Shown here: positions 17,704 through 25,932 of the stretch, one piece after another
How positions within the stretch are numbered: position 1 is the first letter of the stretch
Layout: every line of letters begins with the position of its first letter
Source: Winogradskyella ursingii
GTDB taxonomy: Bacteria; Bacteroidota; Bacteroidia; Flavobacteriales; Flavobacteriaceae
Direction: 5' to 3'
NCBI RefSeq assembly: GCF_013403975.1
Contig: NZ_JABFDH010000002.1
Coordinates: 62,001 to 126,000, forward strand
Length of the DNA stretch: 64,000 nt
Program-made: the position numbers and the translations under genes
Notes under the pieces: model-generated
Databases searched by the model: none
What the model saw: the letters and a program-made list of their open reading frames with translations, nothing else
What the model was told of the DNA's origin: nothing

Positions 17704-18555
17704 TTATTTTATTCCGTTTAATATATCTTTTATATGATTGGTTGTTTCCATCTCCTTGTAAACAGCCCCAAAGTTCTCTTGTTCCATTAATTTTTTAAAA
17801 TGCTTCAAATTGTTAATGTATTCATCTAAAGTTTCGATGACATTAGTTTTGTTTTGTTGAAAAATTGGGGTCCACATTGCTGGAGAACTTTTTGCCAAAC
17901 GAACAGTACTTTCAAAGCCGCTACCAGCCATATCGAAAATATCGCGCTCGTTTTTTTCCTTTTCAATTACGGTTTTCCCCAACATAAATGAGCTGATATG
18001 CGATAAATGTGACACATAGGCAATATGCTTATCGTGTGCCTTTGGGTTCATGTATCTTATGCGCATACCTAAATCTGAAAACAACTTCAATACTTTCTCT
18101 TGAAGCTTAAATGCCGTTTCTTCAACTTCGCAAATAATATTGGTTTTGTTTTCATAAAGTCCAGTTATAGCTGCACTCGGACCAGAATATTCCGTTCCGG
18201 CAATGGGATGTGCTGCCAAATAATTTCTTCGTTTTGGGTGATTTTTAACTATAGCACAAATATCTTCTTTTGTTGAACCTGCATCAAATACCACGGCTTC
18301 ATCAGCAATATGATTTAAAACCTCAGGCAAAACTTTTAGTGTGGCATCTACAGGTATGGCCAAAATCACTAATTCAGCTCTTTTTAAATCTTTTAGTGTA
18401 GCTTTTTCGTCAATAATCCCTAATTCTATAGCTTCATCTAAATGTGCTTCATTATTATCAATACCATAAATTGTTGCATTTGGATTTAATTTTTTGATAT
18501 CCAGCGCAAAGCTTCCTCCAATTAGACCTGTTCCTATGATGAATATTTGTGTCAT
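17704..18555 (-). CDS. tyrA: Prephenate dehydrogenase
   Basis: The 283-residue enzyme oxidises prephenate to 4-hydroxyphenylpyruvate, leading to tyrosine. It opens with a dinucleotide-binding Rossmann motif (GTGLIGGSFALDI, about 7-19). The prephenate-binding segment AAHPIAGTEYSGPSAA and the catalytic-region VSHLSHISSFMLG follow. There is no ACT domain, so feedback control, if any, must come from elsewhere. The start overlaps the aminotransferase stop by four bases. Confidence 0.93.
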   Translation of the reverse strand: MTQIFIIGTGLIGGSFALDIKKLNPNATIYGIDNNEAHLDEAIELGIIDEKATLKDLKRAELVILAIPVDATLKVLPEVLNHIADEAVVFDAGSTKEDICAIVKNHPKRRNYLAAHPIAGTEYSGPSAAITGLYENKTNIICEVEETAFKLQEKVLKLFSDLGMRIRYMNPKAHDKHIAYVSHLSHISSFMLGKTVIEKEKNERDIFDMAGSGFESTVRLAKSSPAMWTPIFQQNKTNVIETLDEYINNLKHFKKLMEQENFGAVYKEMETTNHIKDILNGIK

Positions 18556-19694
18556 ACTCTTGCTATAGCTTCATTTATTGTAGATTCTGATGCACAAAGC
18601 GAAAATCTCACATAACCTTCACCATTGCTCCCAAATACTGTTCCTGGTGCAATGAAAATAGAGTGTTCTTTTAATACTAAATCCGTAAATTCTTCAGACT
18701 TAATATGAGGAGGTAATTTTGCCCAGACAAACAAGCCTATTGCATATTTATCATAAGTACAATTGAGGGCCGTAGCCAATTTCCAAATGAGTTTTCTTCG
18801 TTCTTGGTAGACGCTATTTAGACTTAAAAACCACATGTCGGAACTTTTCAGCGCTTCTACAGCACCTTTCTGAATACCGTAAAACATCCCAGAATCCATG
18901 TTACTCTTTACTTTTAGTACTGCAGTTAAATAATCATAATTACCTACCAACATACCAACTCTCCAACCTGCCATATTAAATGTTTTACTTAAAGAATTAA
19001 GTTCCAAACAAACATCTTTTGCATTTCTATATCGCATAATGCTAATAGGTCTATCATTGAGCACAAAACTGTAAGGATTATCATTTACAATTAAAATATT
19101 GTGGCGTTTTCCAAAGGCAATTACATCGTCGTAAAACTTATTGGTAGCTTTTGCTCCGGTTGGCATATGAGGATAATTGATCCACATGATTTTTACTTTC
19201 TTCAAGTCCATACGTTCTAACGCTACAAAATCAGGTTCCCAATTATTTTTTTCGGTTAAATCGTAAAGAACAGGTTTGGCTTCTAACAATTTTGTTACGG
19301 CTGCATAGGTAGGATAACCTGGATTGGGTACTAGAACCTCATCACCTTTATTTAAAAAAGCCATGGAAATATGCATGATCCCTTCTTTACTACCCATTAA
19401 TGGCAACACTTCTGTTTTGGCACTTAAATTAACACTGTAATGCTGTTTATAGAAGCCAGCAATTGCCTTCCTCAGCTCAGGCAAACCTTGATAGCTCTGG
19501 TATTTATGAGCATTAGAATCTTTAAGACTATCACTAAGTGCGTTGATGGAACTGTTGGAGGGCGCTAAATCTGGACTTCCAATGCCCAAATTAATAATTG
19601 GCTTTCCTTGCGAAATCAGAAAAGCAACTTCTCTAAGTTTTTTAGAGAAGTAATATTCTTCTACACTTTTTAGACGGTTAGCGACTTTAATCAT
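18552..19694 (-). CDS. Class I/II PLP aminotransferase, probably aromatic
   Basis: The 380-residue protein is a fold-type I aminotransferase. It shows INLGIGSPDLAPS at the N-terminus, the PLP-Asp region IMWINYPHMPTGA, VNDNPYSFV, and the PLP lysine in NSLSKTFNMAGWRVG. The C-terminal FVRFSL-type arginine is seen as GYVRFSLCAS. By context it should transaminate phenylpyruvate and 4-hydroxyphenylpyruvate (or prephenate) with glutamate, giving phenylalanine and tyrosine. It lies between prephenate dehydratase and dehydrogenase, overlapping each by four bases. Exact substrate preference is inferred only from position. Confidence 0.88.
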   Translation of the reverse strand: MIKVANRLKSVEEYYFSKKLREVAFLISQGKPIINLGIGSPDLAPSNSSINALSDSLKDSNAHKYQSYQGLPELRKAIAGFYKQHYSVNLSAKTEVLPLMGSKEGIMHISMAFLNKGDEVLVPNPGYPTYAAVTKLLEAKPVLYDLTEKNNWEPDFVALERMDLKKVKIMWINYPHMPTGAKATNKFYDDVIAFGKRHNILIVNDNPYSFVLNDRPISIMRYRNAKDVCLELNSLSKTFNMAGWRVGMLVGNYDYLTAVLKVKSNMDSGMFYGIQKGAVEALKSSDMWFLSLNSVYQERRKLIWKLATALNCTYDKYAIGLFVWAKLPPHIKSEEFTDLVLKEHSIFIAPGTVFGSNGEGYVRFSLCASESTINEAIARV

Positions 19695-20518
19695 GATCTT
19701 GCATTTTTATATTCACCTAACACTTTAAAATTCTCTGCCATAAGTTGCATTATCGAAATGGATTTCTCATAATTCTTATATGCTTCAAAAGTTACATCGA
19801 CAAAAAAGGCATACTTCCAAGGGGTTTCTATTTTTGGTAAGGATTGTATTTTGGTTAGGTTAAGTTTACAATCGCTCATAACATTAAGTATAGTAGCTAA
19901 GCTACCACGTTTGTGATCCAACTCAAACTTTATCGATGCTTTATTAATTACTTTTTTTTCTGTTTCAAATTTTTCTTGCTTAACGATTACAAATCTTGTT
20001 TCGTTGTGGTTTATGGTTTGAATACGTTCTGCCAAAATCTCTAAACCATATAAATTGGCCGCATTTTTACTGGCAATTGCCGCAATACCTTTTAAACTTC
20101 TATTAGAAATTTGTTTGGCCACGTCGGCCGTATCCTTAGCTTCAACCAGTTTAATGTGTGGATAATTTCTAAAAAACACCTTGCACTGCAACAATGCCAT
20201 AGGATGCGAATGTACCTCTTGAATATCCTTAATCGCCTGTCCATGTAAAGCCAATAAATTATGCTGAATATCAAGATAATACTCACCAACAATTTTTAAA
20301 TTATGTACATCGATTAAGGCATAATTTGGAATGATAGAACCAGCAATAGAATTCTCTAACGCCATTACCACATGTTCAGTTTCTTCTGCCAATAGAGCAT
20401 CCACAGCGCTATCAAATGTCATACACTCTACCACATCTGTGTCAAGATTAAAATAGCTCTGTACCACTTCGTGATGAAACGAGCCTTTGATCCCTTGTAT
20501 GGCAATTGGTTTTTTCAA
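19691..20518 (-). CDS. pheA: Prephenate dehydratase with ACT domain
   Basis: The 275-residue enzyme converts prephenate to phenylpyruvate. The substrate domain (about 1-180) has IQGIKGSFHHEVV, the active segment ALENSIAGSI and the catalytic TRF in NHNETRFVIV. The C-terminal ACT domain (about 195-270), beginning HKRGSLATILNVMSD, is the usual site of phenylalanine inhibition. There is no chorismate mutase part; that domain is fused to DAHP synthase at the other end of the operon. It is the first structural gene behind the aromatic leader peptide and attenuator. Confidence 0.94.
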   Translation of the reverse strand: MKKPIAIQGIKGSFHHEVVQSYFNLDTDVVECMTFDSAVDALLAEETEHVVMALENSIAGSIIPNYALIDVHNLKIVGEYYLDIQHNLLALHGQAIKDIQEVHSHPMALLQCKVFFRNYPHIKLVEAKDTADVAKQISNRSLKGIAAIASKNAANLYGLEILAERIQTINHNETRFVIVKQEKFETEKKVINKASIKFELDHKRGSLATILNVMSDCKLNLTKIQSLPKIETPWKYAFFVDVTFEAYKNYEKSISIMQLMAENFKVLGEYKNARS

Positions 20519-20550
20519 GTTTTTAATTTTTTATATGCTCTTAAACGAGT

Positions 20551-20580
20551 TCGGGACTCTTTAACCAAATATGGTTAAAA
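20551..20580 (-). promoter_or_regulatory. Second hairpin region able to unzip the attenuator terminator
   Basis: AGAGUCCCGA (20560-20551 on the minus strand) is perfectly complementary over 8 bp to UCGGGACU (20594-20587), the 3' arm of the attenuator terminator. UUAACC/GGUUAA (around 20578-20561) forms a small hairpin between them. This pairing can exist only after the terminator has been passed. It may stabilise the read-through mRNA or affect access to the pheA start. Confidence 0.4.
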
Positions 20581-20610
20581 AGAAAAAGTCCCGATTAAAT
20601 CGAGACTTTT
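20573..20610 (-). terminator. Attenuator terminator of the aromatic operon
   Basis: On the minus strand AAAAGTCTCGAT (20610-20599), a TTA loop and ATCGGGACTTTT (20595-20584) form a 12-bp stem with a single G-U pair, followed by TTCTTTTT. It lies between the leader peptide stop (20639) and pheA (20518), exactly where a transcription attenuator is expected. Its 5' arm AAGUCUCG (20608-20601) can pair instead with CGAGGCUU (20648-20641), which overlaps the last leader codons. Confidence 0.88.
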
Positions 20611-20638
20611 ATAAATTATATATTTTAAATAAAACATA

Positions 20639-20704
20639 CTAAGCCTCGTTCCCTTTGCTGAAAAAGAAATAAAACCAGTTGTAATATGCTTTAGATATGT
20701 TCAT
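20639..20704 (-). CDS. Aromatic-amino-acid leader peptide (21 residues)
   Basis: A minus-strand ATG at 20704-20702 opens 21 codons ending in TAG (20641-20639). The product contains AYYNWFYFFFS: three Tyr, one Trp and four Phe among 21 residues, eight of them within nine consecutive codons. This is the composition of a ribosome-stalling leader peptide for aromatic amino acids. The last Phe codon ends 11 bases before the antiterminator strand (20648-20641), which the GAG-GCT-TAG codons form. A ribosome stalled on Tyr/Trp/Phe codons would leave that strand free to block the terminator; a ribosome reaching the stop codon would cover it. Lies 120 bases upstream of pheA. The reading is from sequence; function is inferred. 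Confidence 0.85.
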   Translation of the reverse strand: MNISKAYYNWFYFFFSKGNEA

Positions 20705-20852
20705 TTTTAATTATTTGGCTAATGTAACTAATATTTTTACAAATTAAAATTGTTGAAATACTTTTTTAAGATTATCGTTTAATTTTAAAGTATATGTATA
20801 AATGTACCATCAAAATTATATAATAGCTATTTTTGAATAAATTTCATCCAAT

Positions 20853-21752
20853 ATGTCAATTGAAGTCCAAAACGTAACAAAACAGTATAAAGATCAAAAG
20901 GCGCTTGATAATGTATCTTTTAAAGTGAAGGATGCTGAAATTGTTGGTTTTTTGGGGCCAAACGGTGCTGGTAAATCTACCATGATGAAAATCCTTACCA
21001 CTTATATCGAAGCTTCCGCAGGCTCTGCGAATGTTAATGGATATGACGTTACTGACGAAAAAAAGAAGGTCCAAAGCAGCGTTGGGTATTTGCCGGAACA
21101 AAATCCACTTTACACCGAGTTGTACGTAAAGGAATATTTGAATTTCAATGCCAATGTTTATGGCACTTCAAAATCTAGAATAAATGAAGTTATTGAATTA
21201 ACTGGATTGAGTCCGGAAGCGCACAAAAAAATTGAACAGCTATCTAAAGGTTACAGACAGCGCGTGGGATTAGCAAATGCACTCTTACACAACCCTGATG
21301 TTTTAATTTTAGACGAACCCACTACAGGTTTGGATCCTAACCAACTAGTTGAAATTAGAAATTTGATAAAATCTATAGGCAAGGAAAAAACCGTCTTTCT
21401 ATCTACACACATTATGCAGGAAGTCGAGGCGATGTGCGATCGCGTAATCATTATCAATAAAGGAGAGATTGTTGCGGATAAGTATTTAAAGGACTTACGT
21501 AAAGGCCAAGAGCAAATAGTGATTGTGGAATTTGATTACCGGGTCGAAGATGTTTTCCTGTTAAAATTACCCAATGTAACTTCAGTAAAAAATACTCACG
21601 ATTTTATTTACGAAATTACATTCTCTACCAAAGACGACATGCGCTCACATGTATTTGATTTTGCACACGATAATAAACTGAAAATTCTTCAGCTGAATCA
21701 GAAAAATACGAGTCTGGAAAGTTTGTTTAGGGAATTGACCAGTACATCTTAA
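20853..21752 (+). CDS. gldA: Gliding-motility-associated ABC transporter ATPase GldA
   Basis: The 299-residue ABC ATPase has Walker A GPNGAGKST (35-43), signature SKGYR (131-135), Walker B LILDEPT (151-157) and switch His in STH (184-186). The N-terminus MSIEVQNVTKQY and the segment YLPEQNPLYTELYVKEYL match GldA as I recall it from Flavobacterium johnsoniae. GldA powers the GldFG membrane subunits, which are needed for gliding in some species. gldF and gldG are not in this window, and separation of gldA from them is common. A TATTTTTG box (20828-20835) fits a Bacteroidota -7 element just upstream. The alternative is an unrelated ABC-2 type ATPase. Confidence 0.85.
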   Translation: MSIEVQNVTKQYKDQKALDNVSFKVKDAEIVGFLGPNGAGKSTMMKILTTYIEASAGSANVNGYDVTDEKKKVQSSVGYLPEQNPLYTELYVKEYLNFNANVYGTSKSRINEVIELTGLSPEAHKKIEQLSKGYRQRVGLANALLHNPDVLILDEPTTGLDPNQLVEIRNLIKSIGKEKTVFLSTHIMQEVEAMCDRVIIINKGEIVADKYLKDLRKGQEQIVIVEFDYRVEDVFLLKLPNVTSVKNTHDFIYEITFSTKDDMRSHVFDFAHDNKLKILQLNQKNTSLESLFRELTSTS

Positions 21753-21848
21753 CCCTTCGAATTAAAAAAAGGTTCATTATCGCAATAGTGGTTAGCTTAA
21801 CGCAACCAATTGCGACAATCAACATCTAATATAAAAAAGAGTTGTGCT

Positions 21849-22565
21849 ATGAAAATAAGATTTGACTTCTCATTACTATTGTTATTGATGTTGGTGTTAT
21901 CATCTTGTGAAGATATATTTGAACCAAGCGGAATCGAAACGAGGGTTTATGGTCGAATGTATGATAGTCAAAATGAATTACCTCTAACAAATCATAAATT
22001 AAGAATAGGTGAATACAATTTAACACCTGGATTCGGTTCAGCACCGAACATTGATTTTATTCAATATGTAGATTCATCAACAACAGATTCAGCTGGTTTT
22101 TTTGATTTTGCGTTTACTACAAGTGGTCAAGGAGACAGATATCAATTGGAAGTCGATTTTGATTATGACAATTATTTTGGTTTAACTGATGATAATGTCT
22201 TTGGGCTTTTAAACCAAGAACTTAGCACTGAATTAGATACTTTAGGAGTAGATAATGAAATAAATTACGAAGTTTTATTTTTTTTTCCAGTAAATCTGAA
22301 ATTTACTCTTGATTCTGATGTTCAGTTTTTACCAATTAGAATACGTGAACCTTTTAGTCGTGTGGTAGATAATTTAACCGAAACTGGAGTTGGAATAAGT
22401 CGTATTTATCATATTGACAAAAATTTAAGTTGGCAAATAGAATTAACTAGAACAACATCTGATGGACAAGCGCAACATGTGATTTTTGATATGCCAGCAA
22501 CTAATAGTACTGATTTAGCAGAATTTGAATTTTATATAAACGATAGTGATTTTATTGATTATTAA
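21849..22565 (+). CDS. Lipoprotein with beta-sandwich region, unknown function
   Basis: The 238-residue product starts with a lipoprotein signal peptide (about 1-19, LLMLVLSSC, with Cys at the cleavage point). The next ~90 residues (VYGRMYDSQNELPLTNHKLRIG, shortened here, then TDSAGFFDF) resemble a carboxypeptidase-regulatory-like sandwich. The remainder is unassigned. I chose the ATG at 21849; the longer frame begins with TTG and would put a charged stretch before the signal. It follows gldA after ~97 bases and may share its transcript. No function can be named. Confidence 0.65.
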   Translation: MKIRFDFSLLLLLMLVLSSCEDIFEPSGIETRVYGRMYDSQNELPLTNHKLRIGEYNLTPGFGSAPNIDFIQYVDSSTTDSAGFFDFAFTTSGQGDRYQLEVDFDYDNYFGLTDDNVFGLLNQELSTELDTLGVDNEINYEVLFFFPVNLKFTLDSDVQFLPIRIREPFSRVVDNLTETGVGISRIYHIDKNLSWQIELTRTTSDGQAQHVIFDMPATNSTDLAEFEFYINDSDFIDY

Positions 22566-22683
22566 AACTCTACACATAACCCAATACACACTTAATTACC
22601 GGTTTTACATTACTTATGGGAATCTTCGCAGATTTTCTATTTGGTTTTACGTATTTAAAAACGCAACCAGTCATACAACCGCG

Positions 22684-23427
22684 TTATTCAAAAATTAACT
22701 TGCCAATATAAATTTGCTCAACATCTACAATTGGTGGTTGGTTAACCGAAATCAAATTTCCTGTACCTCTGAGTTGACCTTTTAATGATTGTTGAGGGTT
22801 TACAACCATATCGTTACTTCCACGATGGGAAATTTCAACATTTTGAGCCACTAGATCCCTACCTTCAAACCGTCCCGTACCAGAGAAGAAACCGACAAAA
22901 AGGTGGTCGACTTGTCCTTCTAAATAAAAGAATGAAATATTATTGGAAATGATATCTAAATTTTGAGAATTGACATTTAACCTAAAATCACCGACGGTGA
23001 ATTCTGTGCTTTCAGAAAAATCTTCTGAAACCAAACTTAATTCAGAATAATTTAAAAGACCATCTGATGAAACTTCATATTGGGACGATGTTCTTATTTC
23101 CGTGATATTCGGTGATTCCACATAAATTTTTGTAATGCCGAAATCCCTTACATAATTGCAGGTATTGTTGTCTGTTAATTGCAATCGGTTGCCAATGACC
23201 TCAACAACAACATCGTTTAAAAGATTTTTTCCGGTTTCAATGGTGACCTTGTAATCTGGCGCTTCTTTGATTATTAATTCGATGTCACGGTTAACAAGAA
23301 TTCTTTCAAAACCCGAGACTTCAACTTCTTTCTTAATAATTTCTCCTGCTGTTTGAAAACAATCGTTAGCATCCTCGCTGTTACAGGCAAAGATTAATAA
23401 CAATAATATATAAATCGTTTTTTTCAT
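22684..23427 (-). CDS. DUF2807 (auto-transporter adhesin head GIN domain) lipoprotein
   Basis: The 247-residue product begins with a lipoprotein signal (LLLLIFACNSED, lipobox Cys near 15). A right-handed repeat-rich DUF2807 region follows: ERILVNRDIELIIKEA, VEVIGNRLQL, ISNNISFFYLEGQV and GSNDMVVNPQQSLKGQL. The characteristic alternation of Asn/Ser and short hydrophobic strands matches the GIN domain family. It is probably surface or periplasmic; role unknown. It lies 38 bases after the acyloxyacyl hydrolase-like gene on the same strand, so the two are likely co-transcribed. Confidence 0.78.
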   Translation of the reverse strand: MKKTIYILLLLIFACNSEDANDCFQTAGEIIKKEVEVSGFERILVNRDIELIIKEAPDYKVTIETGKNLLNDVVVEVIGNRLQLTDNNTCNYVRDFGITKIYVESPNITEIRTSSQYEVSSDGLLNYSELSLVSEDFSESTEFTVGDFRLNVNSQNLDIISNNISFFYLEGQVDHLFVGFFSGTGRFEGRDLVAQNVEISHRGSNDMVVNPQQSLKGQLRGTGNLISVNQPPIVDVEQIYIGKLIFE

Positions 23428-23465
23428 ATTTAAAACATTAATAATGCTTTAACCTTCATAAATAA

Positions 23466-24560
23466 CTATAATCTCACTCCAATTCCAAATTCAACTGCTT
23501 CAGCTTTTGCTCCGTGGGACTTTAAGGTAATGGCACCAAAAAGCTTCTTTCCAAAATACCGTTTTAAACCGATTCTAATGTAAGTCCTGCCTTCAAAATC
23601 AAATGGATAATAAATGTAATATCCCAATTGGGTCTCTATAGACATTCTGTTGATAAACAGTTCGTGACCTGCAAACAAGCCAATGCGTTTATAATCTTCA
23701 TCTCCACTTACATTTTCCTCCGGAAAAGAAATTGATTGGTAATAAATCAACTCTTCCAAAAATTTGGAAAAAAACACATCTGCTCCAAATTGGATTGCAC
23801 TTGTATGACTCAAGCGTTTATCTGCATAAGCAGAAATTATATAAAACGGAAACTGACCGCTGCCAATGATGTCACTTTGGTTAATTCCGCCTCTAAAAGC
23901 AAGATTATATTTTATGGGTTCTGTGAATTTTTTGTCTTTTGGGTTCTTGGTATATTCAGCATCCTCATTATCCAAATTATAGGTAATTCCCACGTTAAGT
24001 GCCGTGGTATTAATACTAGTATTTGGTGCCTTTACATTGGCATTGGAATAATGGATTAGAGACAAACCTGCCTGAAATCCGAAATGGTCAAAAATGCGTT
24101 CTTTTTTATAATTTAGCATCACATATGTTGAACTTAAAATATGTGAGCCAAAGGCAATGTTTTTAGGATTTTCAAACTTGTCGTAGGGATTATTATTGTA
24201 AGCTAATCCTTGACCCAATCGCAACATTAAATTGCGATTAAAAAAGTAAAAATTGTAGTGTGCGTACAACCCAATATTATTACCTAGTGTTTCATTTTTT
24301 AAATCTTGATAAATCAACGAAGCCCCATAATCGGGATAGTTAAAGCGTTGTTCCCAGGCCTCGTTACCAAAGGTTTTTTTGTTGTAACTTAAAATAAACC
24401 CCTGAGGACGACCAGATATTAAATGAAGAATATCATTATTGTGCAACGCAATGGCTCCGCCAAAATTATTGATGTCTAAATAGGTGTTTGAAACCGGCTT
24501 GTCTTGAGAAAAAGATACTAAGCCAGCACAATAAACAAAATAAAAAAGCCAGTATTTCAT
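23466..24560 (-). CDS. Acyloxyacyl hydrolase / PagL-like outer membrane protein
   Basis: The 364-residue product has a signal peptide (about 1-18, ending VSFSQ) and an outer-membrane barrel pattern. The segment LIHYSNANVKAPNTSIN carries the His-x-Ser-Asn pattern of PagL-type lipid A 3-O-deacylases, which I recall as HxSN in that family. The catalytic Glu of PagL cannot be placed with confidence. If active, it would remove an acyl chain from lipid A in the outer membrane. It probably forms a two-gene unit with the DUF2807 lipoprotein. The alternative is a non-catalytic barrel of the same fold. Confidence 0.65.
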   Translation of the reverse strand: MKYWLFYFVYCAGLVSFSQDKPVSNTYLDINNFGGAIALHNNDILHLISGRPQGFILSYNKKTFGNEAWEQRFNYPDYGASLIYQDLKNETLGNNIGLYAHYNFYFFNRNLMLRLGQGLAYNNNPYDKFENPKNIAFGSHILSSTYVMLNYKKERIFDHFGFQAGLSLIHYSNANVKAPNTSINTTALNVGITYNLDNEDAEYTKNPKDKKFTEPIKYNLAFRGGINQSDIIGSGQFPFYIISAYADKRLSHTSAIQFGADVFFSKFLEELIYYQSISFPEENVSGDEDYKRIGLFAGHELFINRMSIETQLGYYIYYPFDFEGRTYIRIGLKRYFGKKLFGAITLKSHGAKAEAVEFGIGVRL

Positions 24561-24625
24561 TCTACAATGATTACTGGCAAAAGTAATGATAAATTACAAT
24601 TCTGTTTTAATGTTTCTATACGTTA

Positions 24626-24721
24626 TCAGATAAAAGTCGCAATCAGCAATGAAGCAACAGTTAAGATGATAACCTGAAATATAAAACGCGCTTCTTTTTT
24701 ATTTTTTCTTATCAATTTCAT
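24626..24721 (-). CDS. Small membrane protein (31 residues), candidate
   Basis: A minus-strand ATG at 24721-24719 is preceded at 7 bases by AAAGGA, a plausible ribosome binding site, and opens 31 codons ending in TGA (24628-24626). The N-terminal 12 residues are strongly basic (MKLIRKNKKEAR). The rest is one hydrophobic segment (FIFQVIILTVASLLIATFI), so a single-pass inner-membrane topology is expected. It lies in a 249-base gap otherwise without a gene, upstream of the PagL-like gene. Length alone gives no statistical support; conservation would decide. Confidence 0.5.
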   Translation of the reverse strand: MKLIRKNKKEARFIFQVIILTVASLLIATFI

Positions 24722-24809
24722 GACTATATCCTTTCAATTTTTTGCAAAGGTAAATCCTATTCTCGGTTAAATTGTTATTAAAACCCAAACAAAATGTTAT
24801 TAAAATGTT

Positions 24810-25766
24810 TTAAAAAACCTGAGATGCAATTTCCCTCACGTTATCGCTTTTTCCCATAGAATAATAGTGCAATACCGTGATGCCTTTTTTCTGCAATTCC
24901 TTGGACTGTTGCACACACCATTCTACACCTACTTGTCGTACTTGTTTGTTATCCTTACACTTTACTATTTCAGTAATTAAATCTTCGGGTAGGTCGACGT
25001 GAAATCTATGCGGAATTAAATTCAGTTGTTTCTTTGTAGCAATTGGTTTTAACCCAGGAATAATTGGCACTGTAATACCCTCTTGCCTGCATTTATCCAC
25101 AAATTGAAAGAATTTCTGGTTATCAAAAAACATTTGTGTGACTATATATTCCGCTCCGTTTTTTATCTTTTTTTTCAGGAAATGAATATCGCTTTCTAAG
25201 CTTGGTGCCTCCATATGCTTTTCGGGATAAGCAGCAACACCAACACAAAAATTGGTAGTTGAACAATTCTGAAGTTCTTCATCCAAATACAATCCTTTGT
25301 TGAGATCAGTAATCTGGCTTACTAAATCGCTGGCAAAATTGTGCCCTTCTTTTTCTGGCTTGAAATAGGTTTCGTTCTTTACCGCATCACCACGCAATGC
25401 CATCACATTTTCAATACCTAAAAAATCAAGATCGATCAAGAAATTTTCTGTGTCTTCTTTGGTGAAACCACCACACAAAATATGCGGAATAGCATCAACA
25501 TTATATTTATTTTGAATTGCAGCACAAATCCCAACTGTTCCTGGTCGTTTCTTTACGATTTGCTTTTTTAAAAGACCATTACCAACATCTTTATAGGTGT
25601 ATTCTTCACGATGATACGTCACATCTATAAAAGGTGGATTAAATTCCATCAACGGATCAATATTGTCAAAAATGGATTGAATATGTTGTCCTTTTAAAGG
25701 TGGTAGAATTTCAAACGAAAATTGTGTTTTTCCGTTGGCGTTTTTTATGTGGTCCGTTACTTTCAT
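24810..25766 (-). CDS. metF: 5,10-methylenetetrahydrofolate reductase MetF
   Basis: MetF reduces methylenetetrahydrofolate to 5-methyltetrahydrofolate, the methyl donor for MetH. The 318-residue TIM-barrel flavoprotein starts MKVTDHIKNANGKTQFSFE and carries SFEILPPLKG, VDVTYH-like IDVTYHREEY, ALRGD, FCVGVAAYPEKH, YIVTQMFFD and PIIPGLKPI. I chose the ATG at 25766-25764; the longer frame begins with GTG inside a palindrome. It is the last gene of the methionine run and lies 166 bases after metH, with two hairpins in between. Confidence 0.96.
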   Translation of the reverse strand: MKVTDHIKNANGKTQFSFEILPPLKGQHIQSIFDNIDPLMEFNPPFIDVTYHREEYTYKDVGNGLLKKQIVKKRPGTVGICAAIQNKYNVDAIPHILCGGFTKEDTENFLIDLDFLGIENVMALRGDAVKNETYFKPEKEGHNFASDLVSQITDLNKGLYLDEELQNCSTTNFCVGVAAYPEKHMEAPSLESDIHFLKKKIKNGAEYIVTQMFFDNQKFFQFVDKCRQEGITVPIIPGLKPIATKKQLNLIPHRFHVDLPEDLITEIVKCKDNKQVRQVGVEWCVQQSKELQKKGITVLHYYSMGKSDNVREIASQVF

Positions 25767-25772
25767 AATATT

Positions 25773-25788
25773 GCCCACGAAAGTGGGT
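25773..25788. repeat. Short palindrome just before metF
   Basis: GCCCAC (25773-25778), loop GAAA and GTGGGT (25783-25788) form a 6-bp stem directly in front of the metF ATG. On the metF mRNA it would be a hairpin about 6 bases from the start codon, so it could reduce initiation. Confidence 0.5.
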
Positions 25789-25866
25789 ATCTCTTTATTA
25801 TTTTATTTTTGGCGTTACCTAAAGGTCGGGCTGTCCGCTTTATCTTTTTTACTTGTTCTCGATACA

Positions 25867-25886
25867 TCCCGACAAAAAAGTCGGGA
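25867..25886. repeat. Palindrome between metH and metF
   Basis: TCCCGAC (25867-25873) and GTCGGGA (25880-25886) form a perfect 7-bp stem with an A6 (mRNA: U6) loop in the intergenic gap. There is no T run outside the stem, so it is not a standard terminator; an mRNA-stability or dispersed-repeat role is more likely. Confidence 0.5.
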
Positions 25887-25932
25887 CACTCTAACTGACG
25901 TAAAAAAGGATGCCGCTTCCATCCCTAACGCA

